DNA from: Pseudomicrostroma phylloplanum
Taxonomy: Eukaryota > Basidiomycota > Exobasidiomycetes > Microstromatales
DNA length: 64,000 bases
Reading direction: 5' to 3'
NCBI GenBank assembly: GCA_039545275.1
Contig: BCHS01000009.1
Location: forward strand, 734,779-798,778
Within the stretch, counting starts at the first letter, position 1; every line of letters starts with the position of its first letter. Made by a program: the position numbers and the translations under genes. Below the pieces are notes generated by a model. It saw only the letters and a list, made by a program, of their open reading frames with translations, searched no databases and was not told the DNA's origin. Below are positions 42,741 to 53,602 of this stretch, piece by piece.

Positions 42741-44597
42741 TCACTTGTACGCCTCGAATACAATGGTGGCTCCCACCTTGTTGGGCTCTACCCACTTCAC
42801 GTCGCCCTTTCTCCTGACTCTCACAGCCGGTGCAGATCCCTCTGCCGCACTGCCAGCGTCGGCCGCCATCATCAGATCCTCGATCTTCTTGACCACGGCC
42901 AGCTTGTCTTCTTCCTGCCCACTGGTCCACTTCCGTCCCTTTTTTGTGGTGATAGTGATGCTTACTCTGCTGCCAGGGCCCTTCTTGCTCAGATGGCGCT
43001 TTCCAGACTCGAGCTTATGCGACAGGTCATGCTCTGTGACCAGCCAGCTGATCTGTACCTCTGCAGGGGGTTGACTGGCCACTGTCTTGCCTGCGCCCCC
43101 GCCACTGGCCTTCGATTTGAGGTAGGCGTCCTTCTTGCTCATCACCTTTACGATGGGCACTTCCTGGTCGCGCGTGACCTGGAGCAAGTAGTAACGGGTG
43201 CGGTCTATCTCGGCGAGGATCACCTTAGGATTGCGAGGCTCACCAACGAGCTTGCCAGTTTCGCTGTCCACGAGCTGCACTCGGAAGGCGGAGATGCCTT
43301 CGTCCTTGACCTCGCCAGTACGAGCTTTGGTCATTGGTCCCGTAGAGTAGGCTGAGAAGTGCTGAGGAGGCGACATAAAGTGGGACGCAATGCCACTGCG
43401 TCCCGCAATGAGAGTGGAGTAGCTTCTCGCCGGCTGCTGGGATCGAGAGGATCTGAGGCTCTTGTAGGATGGCGTAGACACGGCCGATGTACTATGGAAC
43501 CTCCCTCTTCTCTTTGACTCATCGAAGACCAAACTCGGGCGATTGAGGCCTTCGCGACAGCCCCGCAGGATGAGCAGCCATCCATCTCGGAGGAATCGCG
43601 AAGTGGCCCCAAGAAGGCGATTGGAGACGAGTATTGTGAGGATGTTCGACGCCCATGGAGGAAGCGAGGAGCGCTGTAGCTGAGATGCGATGTAGGTCGA
43701 GGGCGTCGGGTCTGACAGTAGTATCCTCGAAGAGGGCGAAGGCGTGAGGACCTGTGATGCTGGCGCAGACCGCTGCTGCTCCAAAAGGCCGTCCCAGGCC
43801 GGCAGCGACCCAGCTGCTTGCTTCCAACCGCCTCCGGGTCGTACTCCTCGCTTGACAAGGCGAGACCTCACCGCAGCTTCTGCTCTCCTCATGAGCATGT
43901 TCATTGGCCCCTCATTTGCCCATAGTGTGGTCGTGATCACAGAGATGGCTTGAGGCGGGGAAGCTTCGAGCCCTTGCGATGGATATCGCTTCGCCAGAAC
44001 GTCGCCCATTCTGTGAGATGTGACTGTGTCAGTAGTGATACGATCACCAATCACCAAAATATTTCCCATCCTCTTCTTGACCAGCCGCTTCACCACCTCG
44101 CCCTCGCTGCCAGTCGTGCTCTGCGTGGCAAAGACCCGCTTCAGGCCGCCGGAGAAGGAGGGACGGAGACGGGACGTCGAGGATGAGGGGTCATGCACCT
44201 GTGAGAAGTAGTCTACGACCTGTCTTGCGCAGCCCTTCGCTGGCTTCTTCTTCGGGTGGCAGAGGACGGTAGTGCCATACAGCATGCGGGAGAGGTGCTG
44301 GGCGCCTACACCTCCCACGTCACTCGAGCTGCCCGCCGAGTTGGAGACGATGAGAACATTCTCCTCGCCAAAGACCTGCAGACATTGCCTGTATGAGTCC
44401 TCTAGTGATGGGTGTAGCGAGTCGGAATGCGGTGCGGTGATGCAGTTGTCCTTGTCGAAGACGATGTAGTCGAAGCCGAGGCGCTTCGCGTGAACCCAGG
44501 ACAGGGAGCGAATATCCGGGATGACTAGGTGTGGCACTACCAGACCAGGCCGCAAGAGGGCGGATCCGATGGCAGCCACGCCAGATAAGTTGACCAT
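42741..44597 (-). CDS. Fusion: Gep4-type phosphatidylglycerophosphatase + IF3-like domain
   Basis: One uninterrupted ORF of 618 residues. I chose the ATG at 44597 (MVNLSGVAAIGSALLRPGLV), which aligns in style with Gep4 starts. Residues 1-215 are a HAD phosphatase of the Gep4 family: nucleophile motif FDKDNCIT at about 38-45 and the distal motif GDRITTDTVTSHRMG. Gep4 dephosphorylates phosphatidylglycerophosphate in cardiolipin synthesis on the matrix side of the inner membrane. Residues about 425-618 resemble translation initiation factor IF3: N-domain (GISAFRVQLVDSETGKLVG) and C-domain (EVQISWLVTEHDLSHKLESG). The linker contains GRFHSTSAVS, which looks like a mitochondrial presequence cleavage region, so the product may be cut into two. 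No stop or clear intron separates the halves. Divergent from SF3b4. Confidence 0.85.
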   Translation of the reverse strand: MVNLSGVAAIGSALLRPGLVVPHLVIPDIRSLSWVHAKRLGFDYIVFDKDNCITAPHSDSLHPSLEDSYRQCLQVFGEENVLIVSNSAGSSSDVGGVGAQHLSRMLYGTTVLCHPKKKPAKGCARQVVDYFSQVHDPSSSTSRLRPSFSGGLKRVFATQSTTGSEGEVVKRLVKKRMGNILVIGDRITTDTVTSHRMGDVLAKRYPSQGLEASPPQAISVITTTLWANEGPMNMLMRRAEAAVRSRLVKRGVRPGGGWKQAAGSLPAWDGLLEQQRSAPASQVLTPSPSSRILLSDPTPSTYIASQLQRSSLPPWASNILTILVSNRLLGATSRFLRDGWLLILRGCREGLNRPSLVFDESKRRGRFHSTSAVSTPSYKSLRSSRSQQPARSYSTLIAGRSGIASHFMSPPQHFSAYSTGPMTKARTGEVKDEGISAFRVQLVDSETGKLVGEPRNPKVILAEIDRTRYYLLQVTRDQEVPIVKVMSKKDAYLKSKASGGGAGKTVASQPPAEVQISWLVTEHDLSHKLESGKRHLSKKGPGSRVSITITTKKGRKWTSGQEEDKLAVVKKIEDLMMAADAGSAAEGSAPAVRVRRKGDVKWVEPNKVGATIVFEAYK

Positions 44598-44837
44598 TGG
44601 GACCACCCAAGCAGCAGCGATGGCAGGACACGCACGGGTAATACAGTGACGATGACGATGACGATGGTCTGAGTGCAAGAGGCTCCTTTTGTGTATTTAT
44701 GTGTATTTCCGTCGGAAAGAGGCGGCGGATGCGCAGAAGCGGACAAGTTGTGTGAGAAGGTCTGGTCTCCTTTCCGATCCTTCCTTCCCACCGTCCATAC
44801 CGACTCGTGTTCTTTGCCCCTCGTGCTGCGCTCGATC
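44598..44837. promoter_or_regulatory. Short bidirectional promoter
   Basis: Only 240 bases separate the divergent ATGs of the Gep4-IF3 gene and SF3b4. A gtgtatttatgtgtattt stretch lies at 44690..44707. Confidence 0.5.
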
Positions 44838-45836
44838 ATGTCTGGTCCTCCGCAACAGGATCGTAATCAGGATGCCACGTGCTACGTCGGCAACTTGGAC
44901 GATCGCTGTACATCGTCCCTCGTGTGGGAGCTGATGCTCCAGGCCGGACCCCTCGTCAATGTTCACCTGCCCAAGGACCGCATCACGTCGGCCCATCAGG
45001 GCTTCGCATTCACAGAATACCAGACCGAGGCAGACGCAGAGTATGCTTGCAAGATTATGAATGGCATCAAGCTGTTCGGAAAGCCCATCAGGGTCAACAA
45101 GGCTAGCTCGGACAAGAAACAGATTGATATCGGGGCTAACCTCTTCGTTGGTAATCTGGACGGTAACGTGGACGAGAGGGTCCTGTACGAGACATTCAGC
45201 GCTTTTGGCCACGTCGTCGGCCTCCCGAAGATTGCAAGAGACCCTGCCACGAACGTCTCGAAGAGCTACGGCTTCGTCTCATACGACTCTTTCGAGGCGG
45301 CCGATTCAGCGATTGAGTCACTGAACGGTCAGTTCCTTCTCAATCGTCCCATCAACGTCTCCTTTGCGCTCAAGAAGGACGGCAAAGGAGGTGAAAGACA
45401 CGGTACGCCTGCTGAGAGACTGCTGGCCGCTCAAGCACGGAAGAACAATGCCATGCCTGCGCGGGTACCCCTCCCCCCTGGTCTCTTCGCCGGACCTCCG
45501 CCAGGAATGCCTGCCTTCGGAGCCATGGCCCCTCCTCCTCCTCCTCCTGGTATGCCTGCCATGCCCATCCGGCCGCAAGACGGCGGTTGGGGCCAACGGT
45601 CTGGTATGCCACCTCCCCCACCACCGCCCTCTGGGTTCACTTCATACTCGGGTCCTCCCCCTCCTCCTCCGCCGACGAATGGTATGATGAACGGTGCAGG
45701 AATGCCACCACAGCCGCCGCCTATGCAAGGACACTATCAAGGTGGACCGCCACCACAGCAGTTTCAGCAACATCAGCCTTACTATGGAGGCCCGCCGCCG
45801 CCTCCGCCGCCAGGAGTGCCAGGAGGGTATCACTGA
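44838..45836 (+). CDS. Splicing factor SF3b subunit 4 (SF3b49/Hsh49)
   Basis: Single exon, 332 residues, from the ATG at 44838 (MSGPPQQDRNQDATCYVGNL). Two RNA-recognition motifs: RRM1 at about 13-90 (ATCYVGNL as RNP2, HQGFAFTEY as RNP1) and RRM2 at about 100-178 (NLFVGNLD, KSYGFVSY). The typical Pro/Gly-rich tail starts near 215 (VPLPPGLFAGPPPGM..). It belongs to the SF3b part of the U2 snRNP and contacts pre-mRNA near the branch site. The intron-dense genes around it make this core spliceosome role unsurprising. Length agrees with fungal homologues. Confidence 0.95.
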   Translation: MSGPPQQDRNQDATCYVGNLDDRCTSSLVWELMLQAGPLVNVHLPKDRITSAHQGFAFTEYQTEADAEYACKIMNGIKLFGKPIRVNKASSDKKQIDIGANLFVGNLDGNVDERVLYETFSAFGHVVGLPKIARDPATNVSKSYGFVSYDSFEAADSAIESLNGQFLLNRPINVSFALKKDGKGGERHGTPAERLLAAQARKNNAMPARVPLPPGLFAGPPPGMPAFGAMAPPPPPPGMPAMPIRPQDGGWGQRSGMPPPPPPPSGFTSYSGPPPPPPPTNGMMNGAGMPPQPPPMQGHYQGGPPPQQFQQHQPYYGGPPPPPPPGVPGGYH

Positions 45837-46036
45837 GCTTGCGGACAGGGCATGCAGCGAGATGGACGTCTCGAACATCGCAGAGCTGTACCTGCTCGAA
45901 TGTACACAACTTGATACAGACTCTGCATCACCCATTGTAATTGTATCTTCAACATCGCAGCTTTGTGATCGACATTGATTGCATTGAGATCTCACGAGAT
46001 GAGTGGGTATATCGCAAGTTGCTCGAGGGCGCACAT

Positions 46037-47087
46037 TCACAGAGGCTTGACTCCCAGCAGCCCCCTGAATCCCTCGAATAATGTCAAGCTAATGACGGTA
46101 TGACTCCCCAGTCGAGCCCAGCACATCCCAAAGCCCTTCCAGAGCGCCATGGGTCCCTCATTCTTCAGCAGCTCTCCCAAGTGTGCCAGCGCGTTGGGAC
46201 GAGGTAGGTGGGCGGGCATTTTGGAGATGGACATTAAGCGAGTCTTGAGGACGTCGATTGGCTGAGAAGCTGCTGAACAGACGAAACTGTCGATTGGAAA
46301 GGCACGAGGCGAACTCGTGAGATCAGAAAAAGAGTGAGGGTGTGACTCGTTTTATCCGCTGCTTTACTCACCCAGCGATCATGCTGGAGGTCAGATGGAG
46401 CTTGATACCCTCTTGCATATTGAGACTACCACCTTTGAGCCAGATCTTGACCTCGTCGTACGTCGCAATCTGCGACGAGGTCAAGACGGCTGCCCTGATG
46501 GTGTTTGGCCAGATTCCCCTCCACAATGCCCGCACGCCTCCTTGCCTGTACACCTCAGCGAAGCCATGCAGCGTTGTTCGGTAGGGCGGTCTGCCGTCCG
46601 GCCTTGCTGCCTGCATTCTGACTTTCATGAGATCCGTCGGTGTGGAGATGGCTGCTCCGATGGCCCCACTTGTGATCCCCGCCAGGAGCTTGTTTCCAAA
46701 GCCGTCAGCTCCGAAACCAAGCTGCCTGGCATAGAACTTCTTTGCAGGCTCGTACCCGCCCATACGAATCGTCGAGTATGTTCCCTCGCGATACATGCTC
46801 GCAGTCACACCAGACCAAAGACCTCTGATGCCTTCACTCCGCACCATTGCAGCAGCGATCGAGGGGAATGATGCGCGGGTACGGGTGAGGAGGAGCTGTT
46901 GCCGGACTTTGATCACGTCTGCGGGATTGGTACACACGGCTGAGAGGACATTGGCCAGACCGGCTGAGAAGAAGGTGGCCGTTGTGATGTATCGTGGCGA
47001 GTGAGGGACAAGCTTGGGACGGGTCGAGGAGGAGAGGGATTCTTCCTCCTGAAGAGCGGTCGAGGGCGAGGGTACGGAACGGCTCAT
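46037..47087 (-). CDS. Mitochondrial carrier (SLC25; dicarboxylate/UCP-like subgroup)
   Basis: Exons 46372..47087 and 46037..46286 (85-base intron, phase 2) encode 321 residues. Three carrier repeats each show the Px[DE]xx[KR] signature: NPADVIKVR, TPTDLMKVR and, in exon 2, QPIDVLKTR. The helix-2/4 regions YREGTYSTIRMGGYEPAKKF and LWRGIWPNTIRAAVLTSSQIATYDEVK are closest to the dicarboxylate, oxoglutarate and uncoupling carrier branch. Inner-membrane transporter; the substrate is not fixed by what I can see. The start at 47087 (MSRSVPSPSTALQEEES) gives a 35-residue lead before the first repeat. Confidence 0.88.
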
Positions 47088-47493
47088 CTTGACGGGCGAG
47101 AGAGACAGAAGGTGGAGGGAGATGCTACTGGGTAAGCTCTAAGCGCAACAAAAGCAGTTCTGTTACAAGCGAGAGCAGAGCGGTGCGTGGTATGGCCGCA
47201 GGGGCCGAAGATGATGCTGGAGGAATGGCAGTGTGGGGTAAAGGTGGGGCTGCGACACAGGAAGAAGCCGAGGAAGCCTCCCTTTGGCTTGGCTTCCCTC
47301 GATCGACGCTCATCTCTGCTCCGCCCCCGATCGGCAACATCCGATCTGCACAGACGTTTTTCCGCACACGCGAGGACTTCTTCCGAGAGGAGTGCGACGA
47401 AGTCTCCACAATCGTCCAGCAATCCCCCTCTACCACTCCTTGATACCCTCTAGACTAAAGCCTCGTCACGACACCTTGTCGTTGGAGCTCGCC
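47088..47493. promoter_or_regulatory. Divergent promoter region (carrier / helicase)
   Basis: 406 bases between divergent starts. The helicase frame is open upstream to 47284 with another ATG, but that stretch reads like leader sequence. No separate gene seen. Confidence 0.45.
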
Positions 47494-50400
47494 ATGGCAT
47501 CCTCCTCCTCGTCAACTTTCGCGGGGGCTATCCAGCTCCTCGTCAATGGAGAGGACTCCGCAGACGACATCTCCTCGGCTGAGCTCACGTCGTTGCAGGA
47601 AGCCATTGCGCAGCTATCCGGAGACAGTGCCGCCCAGAGAGCCAATGGAACAGCAATGCCTTCCATCATTAACGACCCTGGTCCCTCACGTCAACGGTCT
47701 CTGTGGGGTGAAGTGCTAGATGCAGCTGACCTCAGCGCAGACGAAGCATGGAGGGGCGATGCGGTGGAGAGGCATGCTGACGAGATGGAAGCCGAGGCAG
47801 CACAGGAGCCATCGTCCGCACTGCCAAAGCTGGAACACCTGCTCAGCTCAATGGACAGAGACGTAGCCCCTTCTCTGCGTCTCAGCATATCAGAGCTGCT
47901 ACCAAATACCGGAAAGAGCGACGATGTGATAGCAGCAGAGTTGGCCGAGCTATTGGGCTACGAGCACTTGGAGCTAGTGGGAGAAGTTGTTGGACAGAGG
48001 CACAGCATAGGCGCTAGTCTCAGAGGCGCAGACAACCCAAATCTCTCCAGCACTCCTATGCTCGCTACACAAGGACATCAGAGTCATGATGATCACTCGC
48101 AGCAGCTTCAACAGCCCAGCTCCCATTCCTCTCTCGCTGCTATGAAACCAACAGCCAAGCCATATACCCCAAGGTCTCAGCTCACGGTCCACTCTGCACA
48201 AGAGCTAGCCGAGCAGAAGGCCTTGCGAGCGGCAAGTCGTAGATCTAACAAGAACAAAAGCGCTGCGGGATTGAGTGCCGCTGATGGACACCTCACGTTT
48301 GCGGAGATGGAGCAGCTGCGAGAGCAGCAGCTCGCAGAGAATGCCAGTCGGCCCCTCTTCACGTCCGAAGCAACGCCATCGGATCAGCCCAAATACCCTC
48401 ACGTCTTTGCCTCTGGAGCTTCAGGCAATACTCTGTCCATATTCGGCTCCAAGTTCGCTTTGCCGCTGGGCACAACTCGGGCAGAGCACAAGGAGTACGA
48501 AGAAGTCACAATACCACCGCCCCGGGCCATCCCGATGAGATTCAATGAGCGACTCATTCCGATCGGTGAAATGGACACCATGTGTAGGGGCGCATTCCCC
48601 GGATACAAGTCTCTCAATCGCCTTCAATCGGTAGTATACCCGCTAGGTTATGGCTCGAACGAGAATATGCTAGTATGTGCTCCTACAGGAGCTGGTAAGA
48701 CAGACGTTGCCATGCTGGCGGTCTTACGAGCCATCTCTCAGTACACAGATAATCTGCATGCACAAGGAGGGAGAGGCTACGCGATCAAGCTGAATGACTT
48801 CAAGATCATCTACGTAGCACCGATGAAGGCGCTTGCTGCCGAGATCGTTAGGAAGTTCAGCAAGAGACTGGCATACCTGGGTGTCAAGGTCAGGGAATTG
48901 ACTGGTGACATGCAGATGACACGGCAGGAGATCAACGAGACGCAGATGATTGTCACAACACCAGAGAAGTGGGATGTGGTCACTAGGAAGCCCACGGGAG
49001 AGGGTGAGCTGGCCAGCAAGGTGAAGCTGTTGATCATCGACGAAGTTCATCTGCTTCACGAAGACCGAGGTGCTGTCATCGAGACGATTGTTGCACGAAC
49101 TCTGCGTCTCGTCGAGTCAAGCCAGTCTTTGATCCGTATTGTGGGTCTCTCAGCTACGCTGCCAAATTACGTTGATGTGGCGGACTTCCTGCGCGTCAAT
49201 CGCTACCAAGGCCTCTTCTACTTCGATTCCTCTTTCAGACCTGTGCCCCTCGAACAACACTTCCTGGGGGTCAAAGGCAAGGCCGGGTCTCCCCAATCTC
49301 GAATGAACCTGGACAAAGCGATGTTCCTCAAGGTGGAACAACTGATCTCGGACGGCCATCAGGTCATGGTTTTTGTTCATGCTCGCAAAGAGACAGTCAA
49401 AACTGCCACTACCATCAGAGAGATGTGTAGGGCTGAAGGGTCGGAAGACTTGCTCCTTGCGGGCAGGGAAGACAAAGACGGCATCGTCAATGGCTTCAAG
49501 AGAGATCTGGCGAGCTCGAGAAACAAGGAGCTCAAAGAGCTGTTCGAGAGCGGCCTAGGGATTCATCATGCCGGCATGTTGCGCAGCGACCGTACCCTCA
49601 GCGAAAGGATGTTTGAGACGGGTGTGACAAAGGTGAGTGCGAAAAAGCACCAGATACCCACTGCGAAGGCTTCCTGACCACAACTCTTGCCTTCACAGGT
49701 CCTTTGCTGTACATCGACGCTCGCATGGGGAGTCAACTTGCCTGCCTTTGCAGTCCTGATCAAAGGGACAGACGTGTATGACTCGAGCCTTGGCAAGTTT
49801 GTGGACTTGTCTATCCTCGATGTACTCCAGATCTTCGGTCGAGCTGGAAGACCTCAGTACGAGGACCTGGGTGTCGGCTATATCTGCACTCCTCAAGAGA
49901 AGCTGAATCACTACATCGATGCCATCACCAGCCAGCACCCCATCGAAAGCAAGTTCGACAAGGGCTTGGTCGACTCACTCAACGCCGAGTGCGCTCTCGG
50001 TACTGTCCAAAGTGTTCAAGACGGTATCTCCTGGCTGAGCTACACGTACCTCTTCACGCGCATGCGGCGCAATCCCATGGCCTATGGTATGTCGCACGAT
50101 GAGCTAGTCGACGACCCTCATCTTGGTGCAAAGCGACTCGCGCTCATTACGGGAGCTGCAAAGCGTCTTGTGAGCTGCAAAATGATGGAGTTCAACGAGA
50201 GCGCTGGCAAGCTGTCAGTCACCGATCTTGGACGCATCGCTGCTCGATACTACATTCCTTGGAAGACGATTGAAATTTTCAATGAGAAGCTGCGACCAAA
50301 GATGACGGAGGCCGATGTCTTGAGCGTCCTCTCCCTCGCCACCGACTTTGAGCAGATCATCCCTCGCGATGCTGAAGAGAAGGAGCTCAAGAAGATGCTT

Positions 50401-53319
50401 GAGAATGCCCCATGCGAAGTTCCTGGCGGCCTTGAGACCTCAGCAGGCAAAGTCAACATCCTGCTGCAGGCTTACATCTCCAAAGTCTTTGTCGATGACT
50501 TTGCACTCGCCTCGGACTCTGCTTACGTTGCCCACAACACTGGCCGAATTATCCGAGCGCTCTTTGAGATTGCTTTGTCCAACAAATGGTCCTCAACGAC
50601 TTCGGCTCTCATTAACATGAGCAAAGCTGTGGAGAGGCGAATGTGGCCTTTCGATCACTCGCTTGGACAGTCAAATCTCACGCCAGACACCATGTTCAAT
50701 CTGCAGCGCTGGGCTGACGACGTAGAGATTTCAGACCTAGCGCATATGTCGGCTAGCGACATCGGGCAGATGATACACCTCAACGATCGGATCGGAGCAG
50801 CAGTCCGGACCGCTGCATCCCAATTTCCTCGTCTCTCCCTTGCATGTCATCTCAAGCCGATCACCAATGACACTGTCCGCATCGAAGTGCGGGTGGATCG
50901 GGACTTTGACTGGAACGAACGAACCCACGGCGGAGCGCAAGCTTTCTATGTCTGGGTCGAAGAGGAGAGCGGGGTGGAGATCCAGCAGTGGAACCGGGTC
51001 CTCATGCGGGCTAACCTGAAGAGTACGGTGATCTCTTTCAACATGGCCGTAGCTCATCCCATGCCGTCAGGTATCAGCCTTCGCTGGATATCTGACAGCT
51101 GGCTGGGATCTGAAGACAGTGTATGGATCTCTTTCGAGGAAGGTCTGATCGTGCCGCCAGCTCCAGTGCCGCATTTGCCACTACTCGAGCTACCGCTGCT
51201 TCCTCTGGATACCGCCCTACATTCGCTCGCATCTGAATCCCGCGAAGAGTACCGCAAACACTTCCAGGCATTCAATGCACTGCAGAGTCAAGTCTTCCAC
51301 ACAGCCATGCACACAAGCTCAGACATGCTCTTGGCCGCGCCCGTAGGCTCAGGCCGCTCCACTATGGGTCACATGGCGCTGGCAAGGGCTCTGAAGGCCT
51401 CTCAGGGCCAAACAATGCTTGTGGTAGTTCCTCNCCCTCGGCTGCTTTCGCAAGAGGCCGAGAAGTTCTCCCGCCTGTTCCCGATGGTGCGACATCGGAT
51501 CGTCAGCTCGTCCGGGGAGCTTGCAATGGAAGACCGATCGCTAAGGGAAGAAGTGGTATTTGCACTGCCATCTCACGTGTTACAGCTTGCCACAAGGCAC
51601 AAGGGTACGCTGGTTAGCAGCCGTCTGTCAAGGTTTACCCTGGTGGTTGCAGAAGACCTGCACTTGATGGATCCGATCTACGAGCTAGCTCTGAGCCGCA
51701 TACGACAAGTGTCTGCGCTGGTAGGCCAGCCGCGATTAGTCGCTACCAGTGCAAGTCTTCATGACGCCACGAGTGTCGCAGACTGGCTGGGCATCAAGGA
51801 GCTGGCGTGCTACTCGTTCGATCCGAAAGATCGTCCGGTACCGCTGAGAATCAGTCTGCAGGCCTTTGAGCTGGCACACAGCTATGCTCTCCTCAAGACC
51901 ATGGTCAAGCCAGCGTACGACCGAGCACGTGCAGTCATCGGAGAGGGCAAGTCCCCCTCAGCTTCTGGGTCGTGCCTGGTTTTCGTGCCTTCCGCGAGTC
52001 AGTGCCTGTCCACCGCCTTGGACTTGGTGACTCGATCTGCTTCAGATCTTGACCATCCCAATGGCACTGCTTTCCTGGGCTGTACGCAAGAAGAGATTGA
52101 GCCGTACCTGATGCAGCTCTCCGACTCGAGGTTGCACGAGGTCGTCTTGCATGGCATCGGACTGTACTACGATGGCCTCAATGCTAGAGACCGCAGCCTG
52201 ATGTTGGACCTGTACAAGAACGGTACGATACAGGTGCTGATCGCTCCAAGAGAGGCGTGTTGGTCGCTACCCGTGCGAGCCGGTCTGGTGATCATCATGA
52301 GCGCCCAGTATGTAAGACTGGTCGCAGCAAGCAGTGAAGGCCACGAATCGTCCAGCGAGCGTCGCACAACCAACTATCCAGCTACTGATCTGCTGAGGAT
52401 GGCAAGTCTCGCTTCACGCCAGAGCCAGGGTCTCAGTGGCGAATGCTTCATCCTCTGTCAGACGAGTCAGGTGGACGAGATCAACCAGTCGGTCGTCAAC
52501 CAAGGTCTCCCATTGGAGTCGGCGCTGGCGGAAGGCGCTATGGACCACCCTGCCGAAGGAGCGGCGACGATGCTCCTTGCGACTGTCCTCCTCCGCGAGG
52601 TCCAGAATGGCAGGATCAATGATCGCCAAGACTTTGTCGACTCTCTGACCTGGTCATTCTTGTTCCGAAGATTGCAAGTGAACCCCTCGTACTACGGAGC
52701 CAAAGGGACCACCGTCGAGGACGCCAGCGGCTGTCTGTCCGAGCTAGTTGACGGCATTGTCACGGTGCTCTGCAACGCAGGCTTGCTCGCTGCAGAGCCA
52801 GACTCTCTCGATAGGACGGGTGCCTTCCGTCTCACAGCTCTTGGTGACGTCTTTGTCAAGAGAGATGACGCTAGTATCGTCTCTCTCCTCGACCTTTACG
52901 GAGTAGTCAGCATGCACGCAACTCTGGCAGCTGCGGTCTCCTCACCTGAAGCGAAGAGCTCAAAGGGGGAATTGGTCATCGATCAGCAGCAGCTGGTAGC
53001 GATTCGGGATCGTACGCCTGGCGAATGGCTAGCGGCGTTTGGTATTGCGAGGGCGGACAGAAAGGAGAAGAAGGCGCGAGAGGCAGCAAGAGAGCAGGGT
53101 CTGCAGACGGGAGGCACAAAGGAGATTGCCGAAGAGACTGGAGAGAAAGGCGAGGCTGCTGATGCTGGTGGTGAGGCTGCGCTGCCTCAGGCTGCGTTGC
53201 TCCTCTGCGCCTACTTCTCGTCGACGAAGGTGAGCGGACAGGCAGCGGAAGAAGAGCAGGCGCAGCTCGTGCGAAGAATGGTGGAGAGGCGAAGCAAGGG
53301 TGGCAGTGGGCGGGGCTGA
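47494..53319 (+). CDS. Slh1/ASCC3-like Ski2-family RNA helicase, second cassette degenerate
   Basis: Exons 47494..49632 and 49699..53319 (66-base intron, phase 0) encode 1919 residues. The N-terminal helical part (ELLPNTGKSDDVIAAELAELLGYE) is of ASCC3/Slh1 type and not Brr2. First cassette: Walker A CAPTGAGKTDVAM near residue 396, DEVH near 515, SATLPN, then CTSTLAWGVNLP, a winged helix and a Sec63 domain. Second cassette from about 1207: Walker A lysine replaced (VGSGRST, near 1258), DExH changed to AEDLH (near 1363), SAT changed to SAS, and a shortened C-terminus (about 130 residues after the winged helix). ASCC3/Slh1 splits collided ribosomes in ribosome-associated quality control. One undetermined base (N) at 51434 makes one residue unknown. 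Confidence 0.88.
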
Positions 53320-53602
53320 ACGATAGAAAGCTGGGTGGCATGACCGGTGCGCTTGACTACACTGTACATTACATCACTACAATCTTGCAACGACTTCGAT
53401 CGTCTCCATCTGAGTAGCTCCGTAGAGCAGAGGTGCGGGCAGGCACGACGTAGCGACCAAGGTCCCTTGCCCGGAGTCTGCCCGCGGCACGGAACGGGGG
53501 TGCAGGCGGCGGCGGGGCAGGCGCAGCCAGTCCTTCCTTCCAGTTGCCCTTCCCGCCTTTGACTCGGGCTACCACCGCATACCACATCAATCACCAGTCA
53601 TC

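Noticed and set aside
43335..43520. Splitting the Gep4-IF3 ORF into two genes
   Set aside because: No stop codon, no terminator-like gap and no convincing GT..AG intron between the halves; kept as a fusion with the alternative stated.
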